NCBI RefSeq assembly: GCF_024298925.1
Contig: NZ_CP101283.1
Coordinates: 992,001-1,056,000, forward strand
Origin: Phenylobacterium sp. LH3H17
GTDB lineage: Bacteria > Pseudomonadota > Alphaproteobacteria > Caulobacterales > Caulobacteraceae
Direction of reading: 5' to 3'
DNA: 64,000 nucleotides
Under the pieces are notes generated by a model. It was not told where the DNA came from, did not search any database, and saw nothing but the letters and a program-made list of their open reading frames with translations. Numbering within the stretch: position 1 is the stretch's first letter; each line of letters begins with the position of its first letter. Shown here in pieces: positions 33,943-43,688 of this stretch. The position numbers and the translations under genes are program-made.

Positions 33943-34515
33943 ATGGCGATGATGGGGACGCAAAGCGCTCCGCCGCCGCTGTTCTACGATTTCCGCCTTG
34001 ATGATCACGTGCCGCAGGACCATTTGCTGCGGCGGATCGATCGGTTCCTGGACCTGGAGCCGGTGCGCGAGCAGCTCCGACCGTTCTACTGCTCCATCGG
34101 TGATCGCTTGATCGATCCCGAGCTGATGATGCGGATGCTAATCGTCGGCTACGCCATGGGCATCCGCTCGGAGCGGCGGCTGTGCGAGGAGGTGCATCTA
34201 AACCTCGCCTACCGCTGGTTCTGCAGGCTCGGCCTGGACGGCAATGTCCCGGATCATTCGACGTTCTCGCGTAACCGCCATGGCCGCTTCCGCCAGAGCG
34301 ACATCCTGCGGCGGCTGTTCGAGACCGTGATCGAGCGGTGCCTGACCGTGGCATCGTCGCTGTTGGGATCGATATGGGACAGGTCGGGCATGATGCACCG
34401 GTCGTTCAAGTGCATCGCTACTTTGGCGGCAATCGGGCGCAGCCAGGGCGTTTCTGGAGCCAGCGGTGCCGCGGCGGCGGAACCGGCGAGAAGGGCCTGG
34501 AAGCGGGTCCGTTGA
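33943..34515 (+). pseudogene. Truncated IS1182-type transposase
   Basis: The first 135 residues (PPPLFYDFRLDDHVPQDHLL, LIDPELMMRMLIVGYAMGIRSE, LNLAYRWFCRLGLDGNVPDHS) are a clean IS1182-family N-terminus. After VIERCLTV, near base 34350, similarity ends where the DDE catalytic part should begin, and the rest of the frame is unrelated. The broken end lies about 190 bases from the 3' end of the large STAND gene, consistent with a deletion at the island border. Confidence 0.8.
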
Positions 34516-34542
34516 AGGACGACCGGGCAGAAGTACACCCAT

Positions 34543-37500
34543 CTACCGGAAGAGGTCCCGCAACTGGCTGAATGACGGCCGCTCGAGCTGGCGAAGACGT
34601 TCCTCGGCCCTCAGGGTGCGGTCAGCAAGCACATGGAGGCGCGTGTATGTGACCCGACCGCCAAAGCCGTCACCGCCATGGTCCGCATAGATGTTCTTTT
34701 CGCCTCCGATGGCCCAGATGCAGGCGAGGCCTTCTGCCTCCAAGACGGTTTCAAACGCGGAGCGATCGACGAGCGCGGCCGAGTGCCCGCGCAGTCTTGC
34801 CGTCGGATCGTAGATCTGGACATCGCCCCTTGGGTCGGCGTAGGCGAAATCTCGTCCATCCGCCAAGTGGAGACCCATGGCTTCCAAGAGCCAAGGCGCT
34901 GGCAGCCTAGCTGAGATCGTGTCCGTGATCGACATGTCGAACCCCGATGACTCGGCGAGATAGTCGCCGGTCGTGGGCCGTGCAGGCACGCCTGCGCCTG
35001 TCCACTCCTGTCGATCCTCATCGAAGTGATCGGCCCAATCGGTGACCCAGTCGTCGCCCGGATCGACAGACAGCACCCACGGGTGTTCTCCCAGATGCCC
35101 GTGCAGTCCCTCGACACGCCCGGACGGCAGGTCGCGATCGCTGATGAGGAGCTTGCCCTTCATCCAGGCCACGGCAGTGTCGAGATCCTCGCGCTTCACG
35201 ACAATGCTGGCCACTCGTCGCCACATGTCGCGCCTTCCTCGGTCGCACGGCGCGTCCCACACGGCAAAGCCGCTCAAGACCAGCATTTCCCGGCGGCTCT
35301 CCGGTTCGGTGACGGCGATCGTGCTGACGTCGTCCAGGAAATCGCGGTCGGAGTCGAGCCACGCCATGGCCCCACGAAGTGTCGTCGGCGTAAGGTCGGG
35401 CGCAGGCACCCAGAAGGTCGATCGGTCCAGCTGTGACCAGCGGAGTTCCTCGGTCTGTTCCAGCAGCAACGAGGGGTCGAGATTGCGGAGCCTCTCTGCT
35501 TCCCCCTCGGTCTCCTCCGGTCGGACGAGCGCGAGGTTGTCGGCCATCCTGGCCTTCAGCTCGTAGAGCGCGATCCACTGGTATTTCTTCCCGACCCGCT
35601 CGACCCGATGGTCTTGGCGATCGCTTCGGACACTGAGGTCGAAATCACCGTGTAACGCCTCCGACCAGCCGAGCTGATGCGCTCGCATGGCGACCCAACG
35701 CCGGGCCCAGGCGAGGTTGAACCCAGCTGGCCCCTTGCTCCGCGGAGGCGCCTGATACATCCCCTTGGCGCGCCAGTTTCCGCACTCTTCGCGCCAGGTC
35801 TCGTAGATGGCCATGCCGACCACGGATACGAACCGCGTTCGCGCCTCGACTTCCGCTTCATTTCCAGAGCTTGAGCGCGGCGACTCGATTGCGCTCATCT
35901 CGAGCTCGAACCGACTAAGGGCGTCCAGCATCTTTGGCGTCGCAATCGCCTGGAAACGCTTGAGCCATTGTGCCCGCAGGTCCGCGTGGGTCGGAAGGGA
36001 TGATGTGCCGCGGGCCGCCGGGCTGAACACGCGGACAGCTGGGTCGAGGACGTAGCGCGCGAAGTCCCCATCCGCCACGCAGGAGCCCACGATCTCATCA
36101 CGACCGACATGGCCGGTCCGATAGGTACGCGTGTAGCGCTCGATCATCTCGTCGGGCACGGACTCAAGGGGCCAGGCGCTCGTGTAGGGGGGCATCGCTT
36201 GCGCGAGGCTCATCCCAGCGGGCAGGGCGCCGTGATGCTCGACATAGCGGACCAATCCCAGGGCATGGTCGCGGGTCAGGATGTTCGGAGCCAAGGTTGG
36301 GGTCGGCGAGAGAACCAGGTCGAAGGCGGTCCGGGCGGCCTCGCCGAGCTCCGCCTGCGTCCACCGCCCCTGCATCGCGGCGCCATAGACCGCGCACATC
36401 ACCCTCTCGCTTACATAGGGATCGTCGACGCCGAGGAAGCGCCCCATCAGCGACTTCGCAAGTCCGGGCCGAATGGTCAGAAGGCTCACCAGCGCCTTTG
36501 TAGCACGGTCGCGAACCCGGCGGTCCGTGGCCGTCAGCACCCAGGCAAGCGTCCTCGCAGCGAGTTCGGCGCGAAGCGGTTCCAACGACCGCAGACCCGC
36601 GCGCCAAGCCCAATCCGTCAGGGTCTGCACCGCGTCGCTATGGCCACCAAGGAACACAGACCAGCTTCCGTCACGCTCAGGCATCCTCATTGCCCGCAAG
36701 CGGGTGTCGAGATCGAGCGCGTTGAAGGGATTGTCTGGCTCGCTGGATATCTGGAGCATGGTCTCCCACACGAGCTGCTTTCCGCCGATACGGTCGACGA
36801 GATTCATTGTCCTAGGCGTGAACGCGGGGCCCTCGCGTGTCCGGAGGCTGAGCTCGAAGGCGTTTCGGGCTTCGAAGTCGAGGTCGTCCACGCCGTGCAG
36901 GTCTAGCAACTCGACGCCGTAGCGTTCCGGCGCCTGGACGGCCACCGCCTCTAGCACCCCTGGACGGCTGTTCGTCCTGGTCGCTGGGTCGAGCAGGGCG
37001 GCGAGCTCCGTGGGCTTTCGGCTGGCGTCGACGACATCGTCGCCGACCACGCTGCGGTCAAGGATTCCCCGGGCTACGACGTGATCGGCGAAACGCTCGA
37101 ACGTGAAGCGCAGCTCCAGCTGGGCGCCTCCGCTCCCGAGCCTGACCGGCTCGACGACGACCACCCCCTCGTTCTCCAGTTGGAAGGTCAAGCTGCGGTC
37201 GCTTGCGCCGCCCGAGGCGTGGATCGTCTCCAATAGGGCGTCGGCCTGGGTATAGGGCAGCTCGGTGACACCCGTCGCGGCCATTGCGCCGGCGATGGCC
37301 TTGATGGCTTCACCGACCAGCGTTAGCCGCGGGTTCAGGCGCATACGCCTCACCAGCGCGCCATCCACCGCGGCTGCATACATGTCGAACAGCGCCGAGA
37401 CGCCAGCAGAGCCACGTGGAAATGCTGTCTTCCCGTCCGCCTCCAGGCCGTCGCAGCAGGTCTTCAGGAAGAGGGGATTGCGGAATTCCTCGATGGGGTA

Positions 37501-38949
37501 GGGCCCCGCCGGCATCTCGATCCCGCGCGCCTCGAGATAGGCCTCCGCTTCGAGCGTGCCAAAGCCATCGTGCTCCAGACGGGGTAGCCTTGACGTGTCG
37601 AGGGACGAGGGGATGACGAGGTCCAGGTAGGTGTCGCGGCACGAGACCACCACGCTCACCCATGGGAAGGCTTCGGCATCGAGCAGCATTCCAGCCAAGC
37701 GCGTTGGCCAGATGTCCTGCCCATGTCGTTCATTGAGTGCGTCGATGACGAGGAGGGTTCGACACCCGGCTGCAAAGCCCGCGGAGTCCAGCGCCCCAAG
37801 CAGGTCCTTCGTGCTAACGTGCACGGGAAGGTCGAGCCCGCTGCGGACCTGGCTCCAGACCTCACCATCCACGAAATGCCCGCCTAGGAGCAATACTGCG
37901 GGTCTGCCTGCGGAGACCTGTTCGGTGCAGGCATCTGCGAGCAGGTGCGATTTTCCGCGACCGGCCTCCCCGGTGAGGAGCAGGCGGCGATCGTTGACAT
38001 GGGTCCACTCCGGCTTTCGTAACACGCGCACGATGTGGGTGAGGACGTCGGACAGGTTCGATACCCGACGACGCGGCTCGTCGTAGGGACCGAAGGCGCC
38101 AAGGTCGGACAGCACGGCCGAAACCGCGGCGGCTGCCTGCACGGCGAGGGTATCCACCGGGATATCATCGGCGCCCCACCCCGCGTCGCGCAGGGTCTTG
38201 GCAAGCGTCGAGCAGGCATCCTTTGCCTTGGCGCTGATATCGTCCCTCGCGGCCACCTGGGCCCGGTCTATCTCCGCCGCCCATTCGGCAAGGACCTCGC
38301 GCATGGAGGGGTTGCCGCCCACAGCGGTGATGGCGCGACGGATAGGAAGATGGATATTGGTCTGGGGCGAATAGCGGCGACCGAGGTCGACGATCGACTT
38401 CTCCAGCTTCGCCTTGAACCAGGCGGGGCCGAGGATCTGGTCGTCGAACCAGAACAGGATACGTCCGGAGAGCCGATCGTCTGCCGTCATCAGCCCTTTC
38501 AAGGCCGACGCGTCCCAACGCTCGATCTTCAAGGTGCGCTTCGAGGCCAGGGCCCTCGCCTCGCGTGTCTCGACCCAGGTGTTCCAGCGCGCCAGCTGGG
38601 TCGTGACCCCTACTGCACGGGGGTCTGGCGGGTCGAAGGGAATGCAGACGATGTAGCGGTCCAAGCGCGGGTGGTTCTTGAGCGCCGCGTCTAGGGATGC
38701 ATCAAGATGCCTTTCGAGGTTGTTGTCGACCGCCCAGCTGTACTTCACCTGCCAGCCGGTCTCTTCTCCGCCGGCGAAGGTCGTGAAGCATTCCACGCCG
38801 CCGTCTCGCCCACGCCCCTTCCGCGAGAAGATCGTGTCGGCCGGTCTGGGTTGTGACGCCGCCATCTGGCAACAGAGCTCTTCGAAAGCTCGATCCTGGC
38901 TACCCTCATGGAGGCGGATCTTCCTGAAATCGATGTCTGGCAGCGGCAT
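34543..38949 (-). CDS. Avs-like STAND NTPase with N-terminal PD-(D/E)XK-type nuclease
   Basis: 1468 aa from the ATG at 38949 (MPLPDIDFRKIRLHEGSQDR); the longer frame adds an unlikely leader. The N-terminal domain (about 1-150) has GSQDRAFEELCCQM, then GRDGGVE (Asp 49) and GWQVKY (Q-x-K near 67-69), a Mrr/Cap4-type nuclease core. A P-loop NTPase follows with GEAGRGKS (327-334) and LLVIDALNE (about 399-407). The rest is a long helical sensor region with DRRVRDRATKALVSLLT. This layout matches antiviral STAND (Avs) proteins, perhaps the type IV group: phage protein binding by the sensor would activate the nuclease. Not a specific phage assignment. Confidence 0.75.
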   Translation of the reverse strand: MPLPDIDFRKIRLHEGSQDRAFEELCCQMAASQPRPADTIFSRKGRGRDGGVECFTTFAGGEETGWQVKYSWAVDNNLERHLDASLDAALKNHPRLDRYIVCIPFDPPDPRAVGVTTQLARWNTWVETREARALASKRTLKIERWDASALKGLMTADDRLSGRILFWFDDQILGPAWFKAKLEKSIVDLGRRYSPQTNIHLPIRRAITAVGGNPSMREVLAEWAAEIDRAQVAARDDISAKAKDACSTLAKTLRDAGWGADDIPVDTLAVQAAAAVSAVLSDLGAFGPYDEPRRRVSNLSDVLTHIVRVLRKPEWTHVNDRRLLLTGEAGRGKSHLLADACTEQVSAGRPAVLLLGGHFVDGEVWSQVRSGLDLPVHVSTKDLLGALDSAGFAAGCRTLLVIDALNERHGQDIWPTRLAGMLLDAEAFPWVSVVVSCRDTYLDLVIPSSLDTSRLPRLEHDGFGTLEAEAYLEARGIEMPAGPYPIEEFRNPLFLKTCCDGLEADGKTAFPRGSAGVSALFDMYAAAVDGALVRRMRLNPRLTLVGEAIKAIAGAMAATGVTELPYTQADALLETIHASGGASDRSLTFQLENEGVVVVEPVRLGSGGAQLELRFTFERFADHVVARGILDRSVVGDDVVDASRKPTELAALLDPATRTNSRPGVLEAVAVQAPERYGVELLDLHGVDDLDFEARNAFELSLRTREGPAFTPRTMNLVDRIGGKQLVWETMLQISSEPDNPFNALDLDTRLRAMRMPERDGSWSVFLGGHSDAVQTLTDWAWRAGLRSLEPLRAELAARTLAWVLTATDRRVRDRATKALVSLLTIRPGLAKSLMGRFLGVDDPYVSERVMCAVYGAAMQGRWTQAELGEAARTAFDLVLSPTPTLAPNILTRDHALGLVRYVEHHGALPAGMSLAQAMPPYTSAWPLESVPDEMIERYTRTYRTGHVGRDEIVGSCVADGDFARYVLDPAVRVFSPAARGTSSLPTHADLRAQWLKRFQAIATPKMLDALSRFELEMSAIESPRSSSGNEAEVEARTRFVSVVGMAIYETWREECGNWRAKGMYQAPPRSKGPAGFNLAWARRWVAMRAHQLGWSEALHGDFDLSVRSDRQDHRVERVGKKYQWIALYELKARMADNLALVRPEETEGEAERLRNLDPSLLLEQTEELRWSQLDRSTFWVPAPDLTPTTLRGAMAWLDSDRDFLDDVSTIAVTEPESRREMLVLSGFAVWDAPCDRGRRDMWRRVASIVVKREDLDTAVAWMKGKLLISDRDLPSGRVEGLHGHLGEHPWVLSVDPGDDWVTDWADHFDEDRQEWTGAGVPARPTTGDYLAESSGFDMSITDTISARLPAPWLLEAMGLHLADGRDFAYADPRGDVQIYDPTARLRGHSAALVDRSAFETVLEAEGLACIWAIGGEKNIYADHGGDGFGGRVTYTRLHVLADRTLRAEERLRQLERPSFSQLRDLFR

Positions 38950-39303
38950 GGATGGTCCAACGGGCGGTCTGGGAGGTGCGGGCAGTTGCACCCCTTGGTT
39001 ACCAGGAATCTCTTCTGCAATCCCAGCGTACGCCGATGCCCCTGCCAAGGGCATCGTGCCTCGGCCCCCACGGCCAAGTCCCGTCAAGGGATTCCCTGTG
39101 CATCGGGGTATAGGCTGCTGGCGAGCGCCGATGACCTCGCAGGCATGCCGCTCACTCGCGAAGGCTTACACCGCGATGGCGGACTCGGCCGCACGTCGAA
39201 CAGCGATCCGGTCGGTACACCCCGTCGAGATCGAACATCTTGTCGACTTGGCTTTGGAATCCCGTGCGGAGCCCGTCGCCATCACCCTGCGATCCTTCGC
39301 ATT
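38950..39303. other. Gap between STAND gene and pYEATS gene
   Basis: No gene is supported on either strand in these 354 bases. It probably contains the promoter of the STAND gene and the end of the caspase-pYEATS transcript. I see no strong hairpin. Confidence 0.3.
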
Positions 39304-41211
39304 TCAATAGATCTTGATCGCCTTGGGAGCGTCCTGCACCTCGGCGAGGTCCAGCTCGAGTTCGAGGTCCTCACCGGGAATCCACGCCCCCACCGTGAAC
39401 CCGCCTACAGCTGCCACAGACACTTCCGCCCGATCCTCCTGGAATACGGCCTCGAGGTGGTCGGCCTCGAAGGTGTCGTGGAGGAAGAACTCCGCCTTGT
39501 CGACGAAGGGCCGGGTCCGCCCAGGGGGAGCCGTGATGAACAGCACCATGTAGACCCAGCGGCCGCGGACCTTCTCGAAGGTGACGCCAAGGCGGAACCC
39601 CTTCCGTTCCGGTCTGCCACCGAAGCGACCCTTGTGGAGATCAACCTCATGCCGAATGGCCCGGCCCAGTGCGCTGGGGGCCTTGCGAGCGGGAGAGAGA
39701 TGGATGCCCATCAAGGGGTCCCTTGGCGGGCGCTGCGTGCTCAAGGGTCGGGTTAGCCGGGTGACCAGCCGAGCTGGGAAGACGTCCGGGGCGCCCGTCG
39801 GCACGCTCTGGGCGGCGGCAGGCAGGGCGTCCAGCTTGCGCCTTCGCGTCGGCGCCCTGGGGCGTATCTGCTGGAGGTCGACTTCGCCGCGGAATAGGAT
39901 GCGCGAGTATCCGGCTCGGAGACCGCCTCGCGGCGGCGTGTATCGCGCGCGTTGCGTCCCGCCGTCGGAGGCCTTGCGCGCCATGATCCAGGAGAACGAT
40001 ACGCCGGCGTTTGCACGGAAGGTGATGTCGCGCCGCCAGCGACGAGCCTCGATCTCAGCGAGGTGGCGATTGACATCCCCGGGCGCCCCGGACGCCAATG
40101 AGGTCAGCATGTCTCCCATCAGGAGATTGCACTGGGCGAAATAGGGCGCGCCAACTTGCCGTGCCCGCGCTAGGGCCTTGATCGCGTCGCGCGCAGCGGC
40201 CTCCCGCGCGGCGCCCTTCAGCATACGACCCTGGTCCAGACACTGCCTCGCCGCCAGCACGTGGGCGTCCGAAAGCCATTTCGCTGGGCCAGCGGCGAGT
40301 TCGCGCCAGTCCAGGGCGGGAATCGACAGCTCGGGGAAGCGGATCGCAAGAAGACGTAGGACAACGGCCGTCCAAGGGTCCTCCTCGTCGAAGCCACCGG
40401 GTGCCGGATCGTCCTCAAGGAAGTCGTCGACGATCTTCCGGGCCTCTTCCAGATAACCGATCCCCAGCGCCTGGCAGAGTGAGCGGCGGCCAGGATCAAG
40501 GGGGATGACGAGGATCGAAAGGTCAGCCGTGGTCAGCGGGGAGGCTGCGAAGCGCACCCTGACGCCGTCACGGAAAAGTGGCAGCAGGAAGCGCTCAACC
40601 CGGGTGCCCTGGATCGCGACGGACATCCGCAGCCGGGCGCCGCCACCTGGCGGAGACAGCCGTTGGTCCTTCCGATCCAGGACCACATCGAGGGAGCCAG
40701 CGGCCAGGGTCACAGAGGGCGGCGATCCTTGATAAGGGCGCCATCCGCCCATCCGCCCCGGCTGGGTATCCTCGGATAGCCCGATCGTGATCGGCTTGGG
40801 CGTAGCCGCCTCGCGGAGGACTCCTGGCAGTCGCTCCGATTGGGCTGTGGTGAGCCAGGAACTCTGTGAGGAGATCGCCGTCCCTGCCGTCGGTTGCGAG
40901 AAGTCCGGTGGTCGCAGGGTCAGCGACTCGGCCTGCAGGTTGATCATCACCGGGGCGCGGGCCTGGGCGCGCAGCTCGGCGACGCGGGGCACCTCGATGA
41001 TCGGCTCCGGCCCGTTTGGCAGTTCGAAGGAGAAGTTGAGCTGGCCCTGGCCAAGCGGCTCGACGATCGCGTGGTAGGTGCCTCCACCGCCTTGGACGCG
41101 GAACGTGTTCCGGGATGGCGTCGCGAAGAGGTCCTCTACGCGGCCGTCAGGATGGATCAGGCGAAGGTTGACCGCGCCGGTGTCCGCAGGGCCTCGAAGG
41201 GTGAAGGTCAT
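39304..41211 (-). CDS. Multidomain protein with C-terminal pYEATS-like domain
   Basis: 635 aa from the ATG at 41211, which overlaps the caspase stop by four bases. An N-terminal beta-sandwich-like part (MTFTLRGPADTGAVNLRLIH) is followed by an irregular region, a helical TPR-like middle (QALGIGYLEEARKIVDDFLE), a basic Arg/Pro-rich stretch and a C-terminal beta domain with AEFFLHDTF and VAAVGGFTVGAWIPGEDLEL. That last domain resembles the prokaryotic YEATS (pYEATS) domain, which in bacterial conflict systems accompanies caspase-like proteases and is thought to sense a modification or ligand. Middle operon gene; could be the sensor or substrate of the protease. Confidence 0.6.
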   Translation of the reverse strand: MTFTLRGPADTGAVNLRLIHPDGRVEDLFATPSRNTFRVQGGGGTYHAIVEPLGQGQLNFSFELPNGPEPIIEVPRVAELRAQARAPVMINLQAESLTLRPPDFSQPTAGTAISSQSSWLTTAQSERLPGVLREAATPKPITIGLSEDTQPGRMGGWRPYQGSPPSVTLAAGSLDVVLDRKDQRLSPPGGGARLRMSVAIQGTRVERFLLPLFRDGVRVRFAASPLTTADLSILVIPLDPGRRSLCQALGIGYLEEARKIVDDFLEDDPAPGGFDEEDPWTAVVLRLLAIRFPELSIPALDWRELAAGPAKWLSDAHVLAARQCLDQGRMLKGAAREAAARDAIKALARARQVGAPYFAQCNLLMGDMLTSLASGAPGDVNRHLAEIEARRWRRDITFRANAGVSFSWIMARKASDGGTQRARYTPPRGGLRAGYSRILFRGEVDLQQIRPRAPTRRRKLDALPAAAQSVPTGAPDVFPARLVTRLTRPLSTQRPPRDPLMGIHLSPARKAPSALGRAIRHEVDLHKGRFGGRPERKGFRLGVTFEKVRGRWVYMVLFITAPPGRTRPFVDKAEFFLHDTFEADHLEAVFQEDRAEVSVAAVGGFTVGAWIPGEDLELELDLAEVQDAPKAIKIY

Positions 41212-42392
41212 GCCGGCACCTTGAGGACCTGGCCGAAGATGGAGCGCGCCGGGAAGAAGGGCTTCTCGATTGGTGCCTGGCCCGCCGCGTGGGCGAGCAG
41301 CCAATGTTTGTCGAAGCTGGCCGGTAGGGAGGTCATCCACTCAATCTGGCCATTGGGGAGGCAGGAGCGCAGGATGGGCGGAGCCTTGGTCTGGCCCAGG
41401 ATGCTCAATCCCAGGTTCTTCATCGCTTCCTCCGGCTCCGTGACGAACCGAAGGGGCACCTCCGGTGGGTTGGGGTAGCGTATCATCGGCAGGACGGTGT
41501 TGGGCGGGTCGGGGAAGGATGGGGATAGCGGCCTATCGCGCCAATCCGGGCGCAGGAGATAGAGTTGCTTGAGGTCCTCGTAGATCGCTCCTGGGTACCC
41601 GACCCAGGTTCCGGAGCCATCGACATCGCGTGCCGCCGCGCCCTCGAACGCGTGCAGGACGGTCTGGGTGAACCGGCCCGCGTTCACGCCCGGATGCGAA
41701 GGGATCTCGCCCTCATAGGTCACGGTCTTCTGCGCGGAGGCTGTGAGCAGCGCGACCTTCTCGACGCCCGGCGGGGCCATGGGGTCCGGCTCATCTGTGA
41801 ACCTCGCGCCGATCCCTGGGTTCGAGAGCTCGAAGGTGGGGATGAATTCCTGGCAGGCATCGGAGAGCAGGAAAGCTCCCGCAAGGTTCTCGATCTTCTT
41901 CAAGGCGATCGCGGTCTCCCGCACATTGAGGAAGGCCCAACGGCTCTTCGGGTCCTGGTTCAGGTCGGCGAGGAACACCACGGGGTCGTTGCCGCGCACC
42001 GCCCCGTGGCCGGTGATGTACAGCAGTGCGACGTTCCCGGGCTGGGCGCTCGCCCGTGCAAGCCAGGCGTCACCCGCATCACGTACGTTCTTGGTCGTGG
42101 GCTCGCCGACTGCGCCCGGAGCGGCGGCCCAGGGGAAGACGGGTGCGTCGCCCGGACTCCCGATCAGCACATCCAACGTCGCGAGGGGAGGCGAGAAGAG
42201 GCCGGCGTTCGCGAGAAGCCAGTCCACCATCAGCATCGCGCCATTGGCGGCGCTTTGGATATCCTCGACCCCCTCCAGGAGCGGCGGGCCGCCGCACCCC
42301 GCCTTCGCGAAAGGATAGGCGCCCACGCCGATGACCAGGGCGTGGGTCGCCGCGGCCGTCGCCGCGACCTTGTCGTCGAGGATAAGGGTCAC
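41208..42392 (-). CDS. Caspase-like (peptidase C14) protease
   Basis: 394 aa. The caspase fold is shown by a first strand THALVIGVGAYPF, the catalytic His near 129 in LLYITGHGAV and the catalytic Cys near 180 in FLLSDACQEF. The second half has the expected LLTASAQKTV and FTQTVLHAFEG. There is no signal peptide. Prokaryotic caspase-like proteases in defence operons cleave a partner, or cell proteins, to stop phage growth. Start and stop overlap the flanking genes by four bases, so all three proteins are made together. Confidence 0.85.
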   Translation of the reverse strand: MTLILDDKVAATAAATHALVIGVGAYPFAKAGCGGPPLLEGVEDIQSAANGAMLMVDWLLANAGLFSPPLATLDVLIGSPGDAPVFPWAAAPGAVGEPTTKNVRDAGDAWLARASAQPGNVALLYITGHGAVRGNDPVVFLADLNQDPKSRWAFLNVRETAIALKKIENLAGAFLLSDACQEFIPTFELSNPGIGARFTDEPDPMAPPGVEKVALLTASAQKTVTYEGEIPSHPGVNAGRFTQTVLHAFEGAAARDVDGSGTWVGYPGAIYEDLKQLYLLRPDWRDRPLSPSFPDPPNTVLPMIRYPNPPEVPLRFVTEPEEAMKNLGLSILGQTKAPPILRSCLPNGQIEWMTSLPASFDKHWLLAHAAGQAPIEKPFFPARSIFGQVLKVPA

Positions 42393-43513
42393 GCGATCTT
42401 CAACTCGTCGAGGTGCGCCTGCAGCCGAGCATGGAATTGGGGGCGCTTGAAATAGGTGGTGTGGGCGTCCAGCAGCCCGGTCACCGAGTTGAACGTCAGG
42501 TCCGTCGCCTTCTCGAAGATCGGCTGGGCCCTGAACCCGAAGAAGTCCACGGGGTCATAGACATTCAGCCAGGACTTGACCGCCTCTGGCCCACCGACCT
42601 TGGTCGGCGCGACGAGCTTCAGGTCATCGTCCTCGAAGAGCTTCAGCTCCTCGAAGAAGCCCGGCTGCGAACCGACCGTGACGAGGAGGTCCACGGCGTC
42701 CTTGGGGAGATCAAGTTCGCGATCGGACGTCAGCATGTCATAGAGGATCACGCCGCCGAGGCTGTGGCCGATCAGCACGAGACCTTCACCCTGGCCGCGC
42801 TTGGCGTGGGCGTCGAGCAGGGCCGGCCTGATGGCGGCGCGAATCCGTTGCCTAAGGTCTCCATCCTTCAGGTAGACGAAGATGTCGCCCAGGAAGCGTC
42901 CCACCAGCGGATTGATGCCATCGCGAGCGAGTGCGACGACCCCGTCGGCGAGTAGGTTACGACCACGGTCGGCGACGGCCACGGCCGCGGCCTTCAGGGG
43001 ATCGAGCAGGCCATAGGACTTCGCCACGCCGGCTTCAGTGCGCAATGCCTTCACGAATGCAGAATCGGTCCCGGAAGCCTTCAGGGCTGGACTGAAGCCG
43101 CCACCCTTGAGCTTCATCGAGACGGCTTGGAACTGGGCGATATCGTCCTGCGTGAGGGCGCGGCCTTCGCGATCGGCCGCGTCCACCAGCTCGGCGAACA
43201 CGGTGTCGATTGCAGCTGCCGGATTCGTGGCCGCGATCGACGCCACGGACATGCCGGCGGCGCCTCCAGTCTTTGCGCCGGGGGTGAGACCCTGCAGGGA
43301 GAAGCTCGCGACATTGTCCCTCCCGAGCTTCGGGAATGCGGCCCCGCCCCAGGCGGGGGCCGGCACCTCGTCGCCCCACATAGGGCACCTGATGTCGAGG
43401 GGCCGGTCCTTGAAGGCGACCTGGGTGAACAGCTGGTTCCTGTTCTCGACCTCGACCTTGTACTTCGGCGTCGTTCGTGTCGCGACGCCATGAACGAAGA
43501 CCAGTTGCACCAT
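42389..43513 (-). CDS. PGAP1-like alpha/beta hydrolase (lipase type)
   Basis: 374 aa, first gene of the operon. It begins LVFVHGVATRTTPKY (oxyanion region). The nucleophile elbow LIGHSLGGVILYD has Ser near 251, the acid is Asp near 320 in NVYDPVDFFGF and the base is His near 351 in DAHTTYF. It is a probable lipase/esterase of the kind used as an effector on membrane lipids in conflict systems. It could be activated by the downstream caspase or be its co-effector. No secretion signal. Confidence 0.8.
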   Translation of the reverse strand: MVQLVFVHGVATRTTPKYKVEVENRNQLFTQVAFKDRPLDIRCPMWGDEVPAPAWGGAAFPKLGRDNVASFSLQGLTPGAKTGGAAGMSVASIAATNPAAAIDTVFAELVDAADREGRALTQDDIAQFQAVSMKLKGGGFSPALKASGTDSAFVKALRTEAGVAKSYGLLDPLKAAAVAVADRGRNLLADGVVALARDGINPLVGRFLGDIFVYLKDGDLRQRIRAAIRPALLDAHAKRGQGEGLVLIGHSLGGVILYDMLTSDRELDLPKDAVDLLVTVGSQPGFFEELKLFEDDDLKLVAPTKVGGPEAVKSWLNVYDPVDFFGFRAQPIFEKATDLTFNSVTGLLDAHTTYFKRPQFHARLQAHLDELKIA

Positions 43514-43688
43514 GATCCTGCCCCCACCTTGGCGATATATTCACCCTACAACAATCAGGGCGCGATCCTAGGCCTTGTAGGATGGGAGAAGTCAGGATCA
43601 CCTGCTCCCGGCTGCGTAGGGGGTGCAATGACTAGATTGGCGAAGCGTCTCGTCTTGAGCGCGCGCCGCGAGCACCTAGGTTCGACCT

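Noticed and set aside
34338..34571. Plus-strand frame starting VAVGIDMGQVGHD, resembling the first strand of an IS110-type transposase
   Set aside because: Only a few residues fit and the catalytic DEDD pattern does not follow.
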